From positions 16,836,276 through 16,900,275 of the forward strand of contig NC_135568.1 of NCBI RefSeq assembly GCF_964340395.1: a DNA stretch of 64,000 nt, given 5' to 3'. Shown in pieces: positions 38,501-50,519 of this stretch (within the stretch, counting starts at the first letter, position 1; each line of letters begins with the position of its first letter). A model generated the notes under the pieces. The model had not been told where the DNA came from, did not search any database, and worked only from the letters and a program-made list of their open reading frames with translations. This DNA comes from Glandiceps talaboti (taxonomy: Eukaryota > Hemichordata > Enteropneusta > Spengelidae). The position numbers were made by a program, and so were the translations under genes.

Positions 38501-41153
38501 TGTTAAATGTACATAACGCACACAACAAAAGTACTGATGGTAATAATCCTATACGTATACTAGCCTTGATTATACAATGATCATAACACATTCTAAAATG
38601 AATGCATATTATTACCTTTAAGAAATACCTTTCCAGGTTTTGCAATCTGAAATCAACTAGTTGTGAAAGTCCCCCAATACGTTCTAATCGCCTTTTAACG
38701 CCTAGCTGTGAGATATCAACCGTAACAACGATAGCTTTAAATCCCGCCTTTTCAGCCCGTTTCACCACATCTTTAGTAACTTCCCGATCAGGCCATAGAT
38801 ATATGTCCATCCATTTCGTTCCAGTGGGTGTTTCTGCAGAAATATGTTCCATAGAGTTGTATGATACCGAACTCATAATCATTATTGTATTCATGTCAGA
38901 AGCAGCTGAAAAGAAATGAAACAAAAAGTTCCATAGTAAAACTGTGATGAAGAAGATTGCTATTTTAATGTAACTGTGCCTCGGAGTGAGTAACAGTGAA
39001 ACATTCACGCCCCTTGTATTTCATATTCATTTTTCATACATGACCCAAATGTCGTGCCTTCATCTGCATCACTTTTCAACACTATATTCATATCCAGTAT
39101 ATGTTTTAACTTCCACAAAACAAATAAGCTAACAGTAATGAAATATGAATAACAACTAAATATTTCTACTAATAGTTAGTATCGATTGAATTCTCACCAG
39201 CAGCTGTTGCTGTTTCTGCATCAGGATGTGCCAAATAATGAAATGCTGTTGGTGCTATACAGATTGGTGCATCAACTTTAGAACCAAGTATTGTCGTGGA
39301 CATATCTCTCTTTGAAACGTCTCTTAACACACGTGGTTGCAGGACATATCTACAGAATGTATGACATGATGCACACGTACGTGTCAATGGAAACTATTTG
39401 AACTTCCGTTCTACGGAGATGACTGTCGAATATATATTTGTCACGAAATCGTAAACATGAATTCTTAAATTTGGTAAAGATATCACCAGCATTATGAGGC
39501 ACTTGTATTTTGAAATTTGAAGCACCCATTTTTAAAGTGGATATATTGATGAGGATTGGGGTATTTATTTTGATTGATTGATAAGAGAGCCTTCAGTAAC
39601 TACAAGGGGGAAGGTCAGGGGAAATCCACCGGGGGAAATCAGGCTCGTCCCGTTGCCTAAAATATGGCCTTCCCCAGACTTTGTCGTACTATAGGTTGGC
39701 CCTCCCTCAACTTTCTTTCTTTAAAACATTACCCACATCATATTAAAGTAGCTCAACACGTGAGTTAAATGCTGTAAGATATATAAAAGGACATAAGTCT
39801 CAGAATCAATGGTAAAGACTGCCACCGCTGTCACCATGTTGAAAGTTTTAAAAGCATTGGTTATTTCCCACTACAACCATGTGGATATGTGTGTGAAGGC
39901 GCTGCATTAATAAACACCTGTATTTGGATCTCATTGGCTGAGATAAATGCCACTATTCAAATCCCAGATATTTGATTGGCACACTCCTGATATGTCAAGG
40001 GCGATGTCAACATCTCCACAATATTATTCCTTAGTATTTTACCCAACTGTTCTTGTTTTGCATATTTGAGACCGACTCCTTTCTCCATATCACAATTCAT
40101 TACATGGTTTTCAGCAGCAATCTGATTGATATAGGCTGATACATCTGTTTAAACAATATTATAGACTGTATTGATGTATTACCACGTGTCTTTTACTAAG
40201 TAGTCAGTTTAGCCTTTTTTTAATTATTGTAACCAATTTGTTGTTTTTAGCTTTATTATATTGTTTTACCACGCTTTTAAATCTATTTTATGTACAGCGC
40301 TTTTGAATATTAATAAATAGAAAAGGCGCTTTAGAAAATAAATAAATTTTAAACTTTAAACTTTATCATAATATCTAATCCTAACCCTAACCGGAATGAG
40401 GTTTCGTAAATGAATGCATTGCCTATGTGTACGTTAACATAGACAAGTGTGCATGTCAGACGCGGAATCTGAGGAACTAATATGGGTAACGTATCACGTA
40501 GGGGCGTATAATATTTCTTAGATTGTTGTTTTCCTTGACGAGTCTAAATAGGACAACGTTTTGACTTGAATACCTTTCCTCTAACCCTACGGAAAGAACA
40601 CAAGGGGTCTGTAGTAACTCCTCTGTATGCAAATTAACATATTCATCACCATGCCACTTTTAGGCTGGAGGTCATTTACGTCATAGGCCATCGCCCCCAT
40701 TCAGCAGACTGTTATTAATAGCGATATGTCACCAGGTTTTACATAATGCATATTTGCATACAGAGGAGTTTGTACCAGACAACAATCTATGAAAATTGTC
40801 GTATTTCCAGGGTTAATAGTACTATTTAGGGCCAATTTTGATTTATCTAACTTCTACATTTGTAGTAGCATGATTCGTGACTGTGATGTTGTCTGAGAAA
40901 AACGGCAATCTAAGCAATAATACGTATCCCTTTGGCGTATCATTGTCGAAACATGCACAGTTGGACACCCTGGACGTCGATACCCTTTGGAGATACGTGG
41001 AACCACTTACCCTGCATATGCTATCCGATTGCTTTTAAGTGTATCTTCAGAACCTGCACCAGAACTGTAAAATGCCCATGATCTATAGGGCAGATGTTGT
41101 TTAGCATATTCCTCAAAATCGTCAACGCAAATCATCTGCTTCGAATCTGCCAT
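35550..41153 (-). CDS. 2-hydroxyacid oxidase copy B, with Tyr-to-Phe in the active site
   Basis: Seven exons: 41153-41011, 39349-39198, 38905-38616, 38093-37875, 36594-36436, 36005-35936 and 35617-35550; same lengths and phases as A, 366 residues. Starts [20 protein letters not shown] and ends LLSKL (peroxisomal signal). Lys of VLKGIL and His/Arg of SNHGGRQ are kept. At residue 28 the motif reads SWAFYSSGA where A and C have SWTYYSSGA; this Tyr corresponds to Tyr24 of spinach glycolate oxidase, which contacts the substrate carboxylate. The SSW-motif position is Val and the QLY-motif Gln is Asp. The exon 3 translation is identical to that of D and differs from A and C. Intron 3 is the shortest of the four (about 520 bp) and lacks the Penelope relic. 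Reading frame fully open, so probably functional or recently so. Confidence 0.9.
40143..40372. mobile_element. Short retroelement 3' tail in intron 1 of oxidase B
   Basis: About 230 bp absent from the homologous place in oxidase D (about 63290). It ends with TACAGCGCTTTTGAAT, AAAAGGCGCTTTAG and an AT-rich tail of TAAA/ACTTTA units, the style of SINE or LINE 3' ends. No coding capacity. Confidence 0.5.
40378..40392. repeat. Short telomere-like CCTAA repeat
   Basis: TCCTAACCCTAACC next to the retroelement tail. A slightly longer version, ACCCTAACCCTAACC, stands at the homologous site in D (about 63316-63330). Absent from A and C. Confidence 0.7.
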
Positions 41154-41465
41154 GGTTTGGTGTGTGTGATTTTATCTAACTTCACTGAATGGGGTCAAAG
41201 TATCACTATGTGTCATTAGACAAATGTCAGGTCATCAGATAAGATCGAGTGTAAATGTTTTTGTTACGAATATTTCAAGCATGGACTGCATGATATAAAT
41301 ACTCCACAATGTTCTATTGATTCATCAAATATTAAATCAATAACAGTTTGGGACGAGTAAGAGTTAAGGTAAGGGAAGTAGCTGGGCATTAATAATTATG
41401 GATATGGTAGTTTTCATTCATCTTATTCATATCGCATGATACCAAATACAAACGTAACTGTCTGC

Positions 41466-41606
<141 letters not shown>

Positions 41607-41668
41607 GGTGTATTTTTAATAAGACTAGAACTTACACGAACAAGCGTTATATAATGTGTGCACCCAGT

Positions 41669-41692
41669 TATACATACATACATACATACATA

Positions 41693-41752
<60 letters not shown>

Positions 41753-41790
41753 TACATACATACATACATACATACATACATACATACATT
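41669..41790. repeat. (ATAC)(GCAC)(AC)(ATAC) compound microsatellite
   Basis: Near-symmetric array of ATAC, GCAC, AC and ATAC blocks, resembling in complement the receptor-intron array at 12938-13077. Confidence 0.95.
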
Positions 41791-41834
41791 GTTTGATTTC
41801 ATCTGTTTGGCGAGTGGCGAATTATTCTTTTTTT

Positions 41835-42152
41835 TCAACATGACTCCCCTCACATTTAGTGAAATTGCAGAGTAGTTAAATGTGATAGGTACGTGATTCA
41901 TACTTGCTGAATGAACTTATTTAACTTATTAGGTATTAAAATCACTGTTTCATTCCCATAATCATAACATTCGTTGATTTCATGTGATAGGTGGCTGATC
42001 CATTCGTTGAAGGTGTAAGACAGACTGTTGGTGGTAAGTTTAGTCTTAAATTCGTCATTAACCCTTACTGGGCATGGCCGAACAAGCTTAAGTGGGTTGA
42101 GTCATCTATATGAGTAGTGAGTTAGTAAGTTAGATGATCGGTTATGTAGCTA

Positions 42153-42243
<91 letters not shown>

Positions 42244-42342
42244 CGTCCGTCCGTCCGTCCGTCCGTCCGTCCGTCCGTCTGTCCGTCTGTCTGTCTGTAT
42301 GTCTGTCTGATCGATCTCTATATCTATCTATCTATCTATCTA

Positions 42343-42383
<41 letters not shown>

Positions 42384-43230
42384 AATCTATAAAATATTTA
42401 GCTCTTTCCCGGCCGAAAACTGGCATATAACACATCATTTTCATTTATGTTTAAACTTACTGTAATTAATCAGCTAACTTTACACAGTGTCAAAAGATAG
42501 CAAATGTAAAATAGGACTTGACAGCTTCAGAGAATTTAAATCTCATTGTAAGTCATGTATTTCATAACAAGTTACGTTTTTCTCAACATATGGTATCATT
42601 TACATTTTTCAAGCAATGCAGTTTGGAAATTTGTCGAAATTGCTCTGAAATTATCCAATGGATTTGCTGAAAGGAAAATCATTTTAAAATGACTGCTCTG
42701 CATAAGCAGGAACTATACTATGAGCTATCTACGTGATCTTGCAAGCGTTGAATTTTATGATGTAATATTTGTGAAATGTGTGAACATCATATATTAAATA
42801 TACTATGGTCTGACCTTAAAGACAGTGACAGCCATCTTTTTGTATGAATTCAAATGACTAAACAAAAACTATTCATTGAAGTGTCCTCTATCATTGAGTG
42901 AAAGCTATATCCCTCTATGACCTTGACTTATTACCGTGAACTTGAACATCATGATTAATTAACACAATTGAGTTATCTCTTGCACATTGTGCTATTTTGT
43001 GGTACTTACGTATGACTAATATCTTTCAAATCTTAAGAAATGATGATCGATACGGGAAAAAGAACATACACATTATGATACTGATGTTGCTTATACACTG
43101 TTTTATTAATGATGGTCACAAATTAGATTGTAGTTTATTTGATTGGATTCATTGATCTCCATTTGTAAATAATTGTAATTGTCGACGACTACAAAGACTT
43201 CCATATTTAGTTAGTAAAATGTCTCTCTTT
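41835..43230 (+). pseudogene. Duplicated 3' part of the receptor locus, lacking its last exon
   Basis: Sequence matches the receptor intron from about 16375 (AACATGACTCCCCTCAC), through the tetranucleotide array, to about 17695. It then jumps to sequence matching about 18340 onward. Roughly 620 bp containing the transmembrane/ITAM exon (17785-18281) is replaced by about 130 bp of unrelated sequence. No open coding exon of the receptor is left here. Confidence 0.75.
42150..42385. repeat. (GTCT)/(GTCC)/(ATCT) array
   Basis: Successive GTCT, GTCC, GTCT, ATCT and GTCT blocks. Positional counterpart of the array at 16703-16965. Confidence 0.95.
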
Positions 43231-43275
43231 TGTTACATAAAAATATTTCTGAATTAACTATTATAAGAAAATCAA

Positions 43276-43379
<104 letters not shown>

Positions 43380-44765
43380 CTTGTAAATGTCTAACCGCCT
43401 TACAGGTTAGCTGATGGAATGTACACTATTTAGTAATTGTTTTCAAGTTTATTATGAACTAATATATAAGCAATATAATGGTTTAAGTACTGCACAGTGA
43501 CTGAAGATGTTACATAGTTAGTGAATTAAAAAAGTACTGATTGGAGACTTCGCATACATTTTATTTTACAGATATTCAGCAAGCAAATTCGGTTAATATT
43601 AGAGGTATTTATCAGAAAGGATATTACATGATATGAGGTGTTAATGGTTTTATTATAAATAAAGTTATACTATGAAAGTTTGTGTTTGTACCAAAAATCT
43701 GATATGATATACTGGATTACCTGCACCTATTTCATGATATGTTCTTATGTATTGTATGCAACTAACAGTGTATTCGTCACATCTTATTCAGGACCTAATT
43801 GTTTTACAGTGTTTTTGTTGTTATATTTTTATTATTTGTGTTGTTCTTTTGCACACGTTTTTGGAAAGTACAATGTAATGTACAACACACGAAAGTATAC
43901 AAATAACCCAGATTTTAGTGCACCCAGTCAGTGAGTGTGTCATATTCTAGCAAAACATTGGAAATGAATTACCATGGATTGAACGATTAATCATGAAATG
44001 ATATCAATAAGATTTAGGATTGGAATTAGCTTTTAGGATATAATGCCATGCCATGCCAATTTTAATATTACATTATCTTCTTGGGATAAATTTTAAGTAC
44101 TATTAATTATCAAAATGTGAACTCCGTATTTTCTAAAGAAGAATTGTTGGTAATATGTAACATCTGTTTCAAATTGCGCTGCACAATAACATGCCATTGG
44201 TATCATATAGATGTGAATGTATATGCAATCGAGACATAAATAAATCACCGACTCTTACAGGGCAATTACGTTGATATTTGTATTGTATACTGTCAGTACA
44301 AAATTTGTGTTCATTACACAATATGGATGAGAAATATTTCAAAAGTAAATGAGGATGTCCAAGTTTATCTGTATATGCATCATATATCCATTTAAATTTT
44401 GTCAAAAACTATATATCAAACCATATATATGGGCGATCTTGCTGGATAATTTACCAAGCTAAATGTATGCGGTCTCGTCACTAATTCATTCTCAATTATA
44501 ATTGAAATTCTGTCAGTTTTGAAACTGTGTGGTAAGTCATGCCATAATTTCTCTATGCAAAAATGGATAACAATCTAAAAGTTTGCCCTTATGGAAGGCA
44601 TTCAACTTAATTTCACCTCTGGTCATGTTTAGTTTAGCTGTCTAAAACGTATTAGAGGCATTGATATTTGCTGAATGTTAAAAGACCAAAACGAATCACA
44701 CATGACTCATACACAAATGACAGCAATACATTATAACACACGTTTGTTCATATAGCAGCAACCTT

Positions 44766-44771
44766 TTTATT
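44766..44771 (-). terminator. Candidate poly(A) signal of oxidase C
   Basis: AATAAA on the minus strand about 120 bp past the stop codon, conserved with the sister genes. Confidence 0.5.
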
Positions 44772-44890
44772 TCAGATCTTGTTGGATATGAATATTCAAT
44801 ATTGTTTCATACAATGTGAAGTCAATAGTGTACATTCCATCAGCTGATTCTTGAGATATCACTCCTTTACCGTATTGATTCACATTGGTA

Positions 44891-47800
44891 CTACAGTTTC
44901 GATAACAAGGGTTTCTTCTTGACAAGTGATGGCGTGATGTCAGAAATTCGGGTACATCCTGAACAAAATAAAATGACAGCAGAATATCAATATTCATACA
45001 TTCGCTGTACAGTTGCAAATGATTGAATGATATTTATCTTCAGGACTTATTATGTTGACTAGAGTTGAACTGCACGTGTAGCTAAAGCATGTGGTTTCTC
45101 TAGAGATGAATACCATAACATTTCCAAATGATAACTTAACGATCGCTCTTCATATTATGATTAATAAACTGGAATTTTATGTGCAATATGAGAATACACT
45201 CATTTAGAAATGGTGTGTTTGCCATCAAATATTCAAATACTTATTTTGCAGGATTAGTAAACTGCACAATACTTTCGAATTCACCCACCTGATAATGCCA
45301 TAGCAGTACTTAGTTCATCTCTAAGAATTTGAAGAACTTGTTTAACCCCTTCAGCACCCTGGATGATAATGGTAATACGGACAATAAAATGATACAGTGT
45401 TAAAGTATTGACATAACATTTTATCTAAAGGAAAAGCTAAATAAATATTAATTCATTCATAATGCTTCCAAAGTGTTTTAACTAAAATATTCTCTCATGT
45501 ACCATAAAATACATAGCATAGAAAACTAAGCATTATGAAATATTTTGCCCCGATAAATTATGTTAATACAGTAAACAAACAAACAAACAAACAAACAAAC
45601 AAACAAACAAACAAACAAAAATATACATAATTGTATCCTAAGTTAATTTCTATAATCCTAATAGTTCAAGTGAAAGGATGGTTGATATTTAATCTGAATG
45701 TTTTTTATATTTACTTTTACTACCAAAAATACGTATAAATGCTGGATAAGTTACTTTAACCTTTAGTGATATAACTAATGGTTATTTCAATTACAATTTG
45801 AATCATCCACATACCTTATATGTTAATCCATACAATACTGGTCGACCAATGAACACTGCCCTGGCACCCAAAGCCAATGCTTTCAATACATCAGTACCTT
45901 GTCGTATACCACCATCTACGTAGACTTCTAACTTATCACCAACAGCCTGGACAATGTCAGCGAGAACATCAATCTATGGAGAGGATTACAGTTTTAGTCC
46001 ATCTATACATTCTTATATGAAGTTTATCTCGCCACATTTCATATCTAAAATAAAAAAAAACATCTCTTCACACTTTATCATACCTGATGAAATCAATATT
46101 ACACTTCTTCATACCATGCTCATTGATTGGCTTACATCGTGTCACATGGTATTGACTATAAACCTAGTGACCTCAATCTGCATACCGAGGATACTATTCG
46201 GTTACCATTTTACCTAGGGAAATATTTGCATCATGGGACTACTCTTGATGGTTTTACATCACTAATAATGGAAGTAATACAAAGTAGAATATGTACATAA
46301 CAAGTCTTCTTCACATGGCCCCTCAACACAGCAATAAATATTGTGCTGCTAATTGATTTCAGAAGGTTTAACCTTTTAATACTATTTTCATCAATTTTAA
46401 TGGGAACACTATCAAATTGAACTTTAGAAACCATTCATCAATATTTAAATTTGACCTTGAAGATAACAGTTAAGTTCAAAAGTCTGTCAAAAGAGTATGT
46501 TGACCTCTAGCAATGTGCAGGCACACTATGTAATGTCTCTTGGTCTAAACATTCCAAAAATATTGAATGATGTGCTATTTTACCTTGGAGATGAAATTAG
46601 TCCCAGGCCTGAAAGCTTAAATTGATTAAGATAGGTGCAGAGATGTAAGTTTAATATGTCCTGAGCACATTTCTATTTGACCTTGAAAATGGTGGGAAAG
46701 GTCAAAGGGTAATGTACAATGTGAAACTTATCTTTGGAAATAGTATAGCTTAAACATTTGAATTGAGTCTGTGTGTGTTCAACTGCTGGAATTACATTGG
46801 AATTAATTATCGGACATTTGACCTTGAAAATGTTGGTCAAGGTTAAGTGAAAGTTATTGTCTTATTTGAAACCTTATTATGTACGATGTGGGGGTAGGCA
46901 CTTGAATGGTGTCTGTATATTTTAAACATTGGAGGTAAGAGGCAAAGCGTGATGAATGGACAGCCAAGTGTGATTCCTGTAGCTCCCATCATGCACAGCC
47001 AATGATTATTGCTTGACATTATTCGTGAACTTTGACACGTCACATTACATGTTCCTCGTGTTGTTATGTAGCAACTGTGCAGCCCTTTATGGGTGTCTAC
47101 AGATGCCTCATCATAGCCAGGCAATAAGTCTATACTAGTGTAGGTATGAACAGGCGAGTAAAACAATGCTTTAGGAATAAGTCACTTTAATGATACAACA
47201 CAAAATTTCAATATGCTTATCATACCATTTAAGAATATTTATTTACCGTTGCCGGCATACCATCTAATTGTCTACCACCATGATTAGATACAACAATTCC
47301 TTGTACACCATACTGGGCTGCCAACACAGCGTCCTCAACGGTCAGAATACCTTTCAGGACTATTGGTAGTTTGGTGATTGTCTGTAACCAAGTGATATCC
47401 TTCCATGTACAGGCCGGGTCACTGAATGTTAGCTCATCTGGTAATTTATCTTTCGAACCTGATAACTGAAATGTATAACTAAAAATTAAGTACCTTTTTC
47501 TATGCGTTACAATTGTCAAATACGTATACCCAAATCAATACCCTGGATTTAGAGGTGAGCTGAACATGTTTGTTGATGATCAATTTAAAATTAAAGGCAC
47601 ATCAAACATATATGATATGGTTAGGTTTGAATCAATGCATTGCATGTTTTGGAGATGTTTACCTCTGTCTGGACAATGTCAGGAGTGTGTTCATCTAGTG
47701 ATTGAGAATTAACATTGTGGCCCTCAACTTAGCCTAAGAGCTCCAAATACAGGTATTGCTTATTGCAGTACCTTCAGACAAATTCATTGTTGTTAATATG

Positions 47801-49225
47801 TTGGGAAATAACCAATGCCGTTCAAACTTTCAACATTGTCGTTGTGTTGGGAGCTACAGCCAGGAATTTGAGAAATTGTCCAAAGTGTAACAATGACATT
47901 GGGGATGAGCACCATTTTGTTCTTAAATGTCCTTTCTACACCGACCTTCGCTCCAAATACATTAAACCATATTATTGGAAGAAACCATTTGTATTCAAAC
48001 TTGTACAGTTATTCTCTGTCCGTAATGTAAAGCAAACGTATAACTTAGGACAATTCTTGAGACATGCAGGAAATTTAAGAATCCTGTAAGGTGTTATTTG
48101 CAATATATATACTTCTGGGGTTTTTGTTTTTGTTTTTTCATTCTCCATATATTTTCCTGTGTACAGTCATGTATATTTTTTTTTGGTTTTTTGTTAGTTA
48201 CTGATGAGCAGTAATGCTCAAGGTGAATACATAATTGTAATAATTGTAAATTGTGTTAGGAGTAAGAGATTTAAACAATCGATTCTGGAACTACTGTCCT
48301 GGTCATGTCTTACAGCATTCAAAAACTTACTTATGAATTCTTTCACTAAGGGGCTATCAGCCTGGGCCTGAATTAGCTCCTGTACATGTGTACGAGTAAT
48401 CACTTTCATCGGTGCGCGTGCATAGTAGTTATATTGTCACTAGTACTGGTAGTGTAATACCGTAAACATGCTTGCATATACTTATAAACGATATCGTGTT
48501 CGTTCGTTGTACACGAAAGTGAGTGATGGGTATAAAGGCGATTTTAGAGAAATTCGCCGTTTCGGATAACAATAATTTTATTTGTTGCCATTCTTTTGAT
48601 ACTATGATTGATTAAATCAAATTGAATTCGCTAGAAATATATAATGAAACTGAAATACTCGCCAAGACAGAAGCATTTATAACGTTAAAAGACCATAAAG
48701 ACAATTTCGAACACATTTTACCTTGCAGACCGATCAACCCTGCAAAAAGCGAAATAGGCAGTGTTAGCAAACAAATACTTGACACCATCCTCCAAAACAT
48801 ATATAGTCGCCGTCAACCAATGGTAAAATTCTATGCCAGTCATCGAATGGTTCAAGAACTTAGAGGACAAAAACAAACACACTTTCGCCTGCTTCGACAT
48901 ATGCGACTTCTACTCATCCATAACCGAAAATTTGTTATTAGAATCCCTCAAATTCGCGGGCCAATACACCACCATATCAGATGAAGACAAAGAAATTAGC
49001 ATGCATGCGCGGAAATCTCTTCTCTTTGATAAAACGAAACCATGGGTAAACAAGATTGGTAATGGGTCATTTGATGTCACAATGGGAAGCAACGACGGGG
49101 CCGAAATGTGCGAACTGGTAGGAATATTCATGCTAGCCAAAAATACGGTACAGAAAACATAGTTCTCTATAGGGACGATGGACTCGTAAATATTACTCAT
49201 ACAAAAAACCCAACGACAACCACAT

Positions 49226-49310
<85 letters not shown>

Positions 49311-50428
49311 CTAACCACCCATCCAGCATCATCAAGAATATGTCGTCAGCCATCGGCCGTAGAATTTCCGACATATCATCCGAAGAACACATCTTCAACC
49401 AGGCAGCCCCACTATACCAAAATGCACTAAAAACCAGCGGCTACAAAGAGAACATCACGTACACCAGCACCCCGCCATAGAAAAACAAGAAAAACAGAAA
49501 TAGAAACACCATCTGGGTAAACAGCAAAAATGAAGCCACCAATGTGGGCAAACGATTCCTCAACCTAATCGCAAAACATTTCCCAGCAGACTCCAAGTTA
49601 CACAAAATATTCAACAGAAACAATGTCAAAGTCAGTTATAGCTGCATGCCAAACATGGCTACCATAATCAAAGCGCACAATGCCACCATCTCCAACAGCG
49701 AAACTAAACCCACCCAAAAACCATGTTATTGCAGACAGAAAGACACCTGCCCTTTAAACGGCGAATGCCAAACGGAAAACATCGTATACCAAGCCACCGT
49801 CCACGGAAAAAAACTAACAAAAGTATATATCGGTCTAACAGAGAACAAGTTCAAACAGAGATACGCCAACCACAAACAGTCATTCAAACATGAAAAAACA
49901 CGAAAACAGCACAGAACTATCAAAACACATTTGGAAACTGAAAAGAAACAACAAGCCTTTTTCCGTATCCTGGTCGATCAGCAAGACAACCCAAGCATAA
50001 ACCAATAAAACAAAACGATGCAACCTGTGTTTAACCGAAAAACTAACCATTATTAAAGCAGACAAAAACTCCACACTAAACAAAAGAACTGAGTTGATAT
50101 CCAAATGCCGACACGAGAATAAGTTTTATTTGTCCAACTTCAATAGAGCATCTATCACCTAAACTAAACCCGTTAACTAACGGAACATCAAAGGCAAACA
50201 TGTAACAACCCGCCAACACCTACTTGTCCGCACCCAATAACTCACACAATAACAACCAACACCTCCAAACACAAAACACAACCCACCTACACAGGCAATA
50301 GCCATGATATTTCTATTGTCTGCACTCTATATAAACAGCACACCCAGAGAGTTGAAAACAGTTGTCTGATGATCGCACAATGCGTGAAACTCTGAGTTAC
50401 AACCAAGGAAGAGTTCCAGTATTACCAA

Positions 50429-50519
<91 letters not shown>

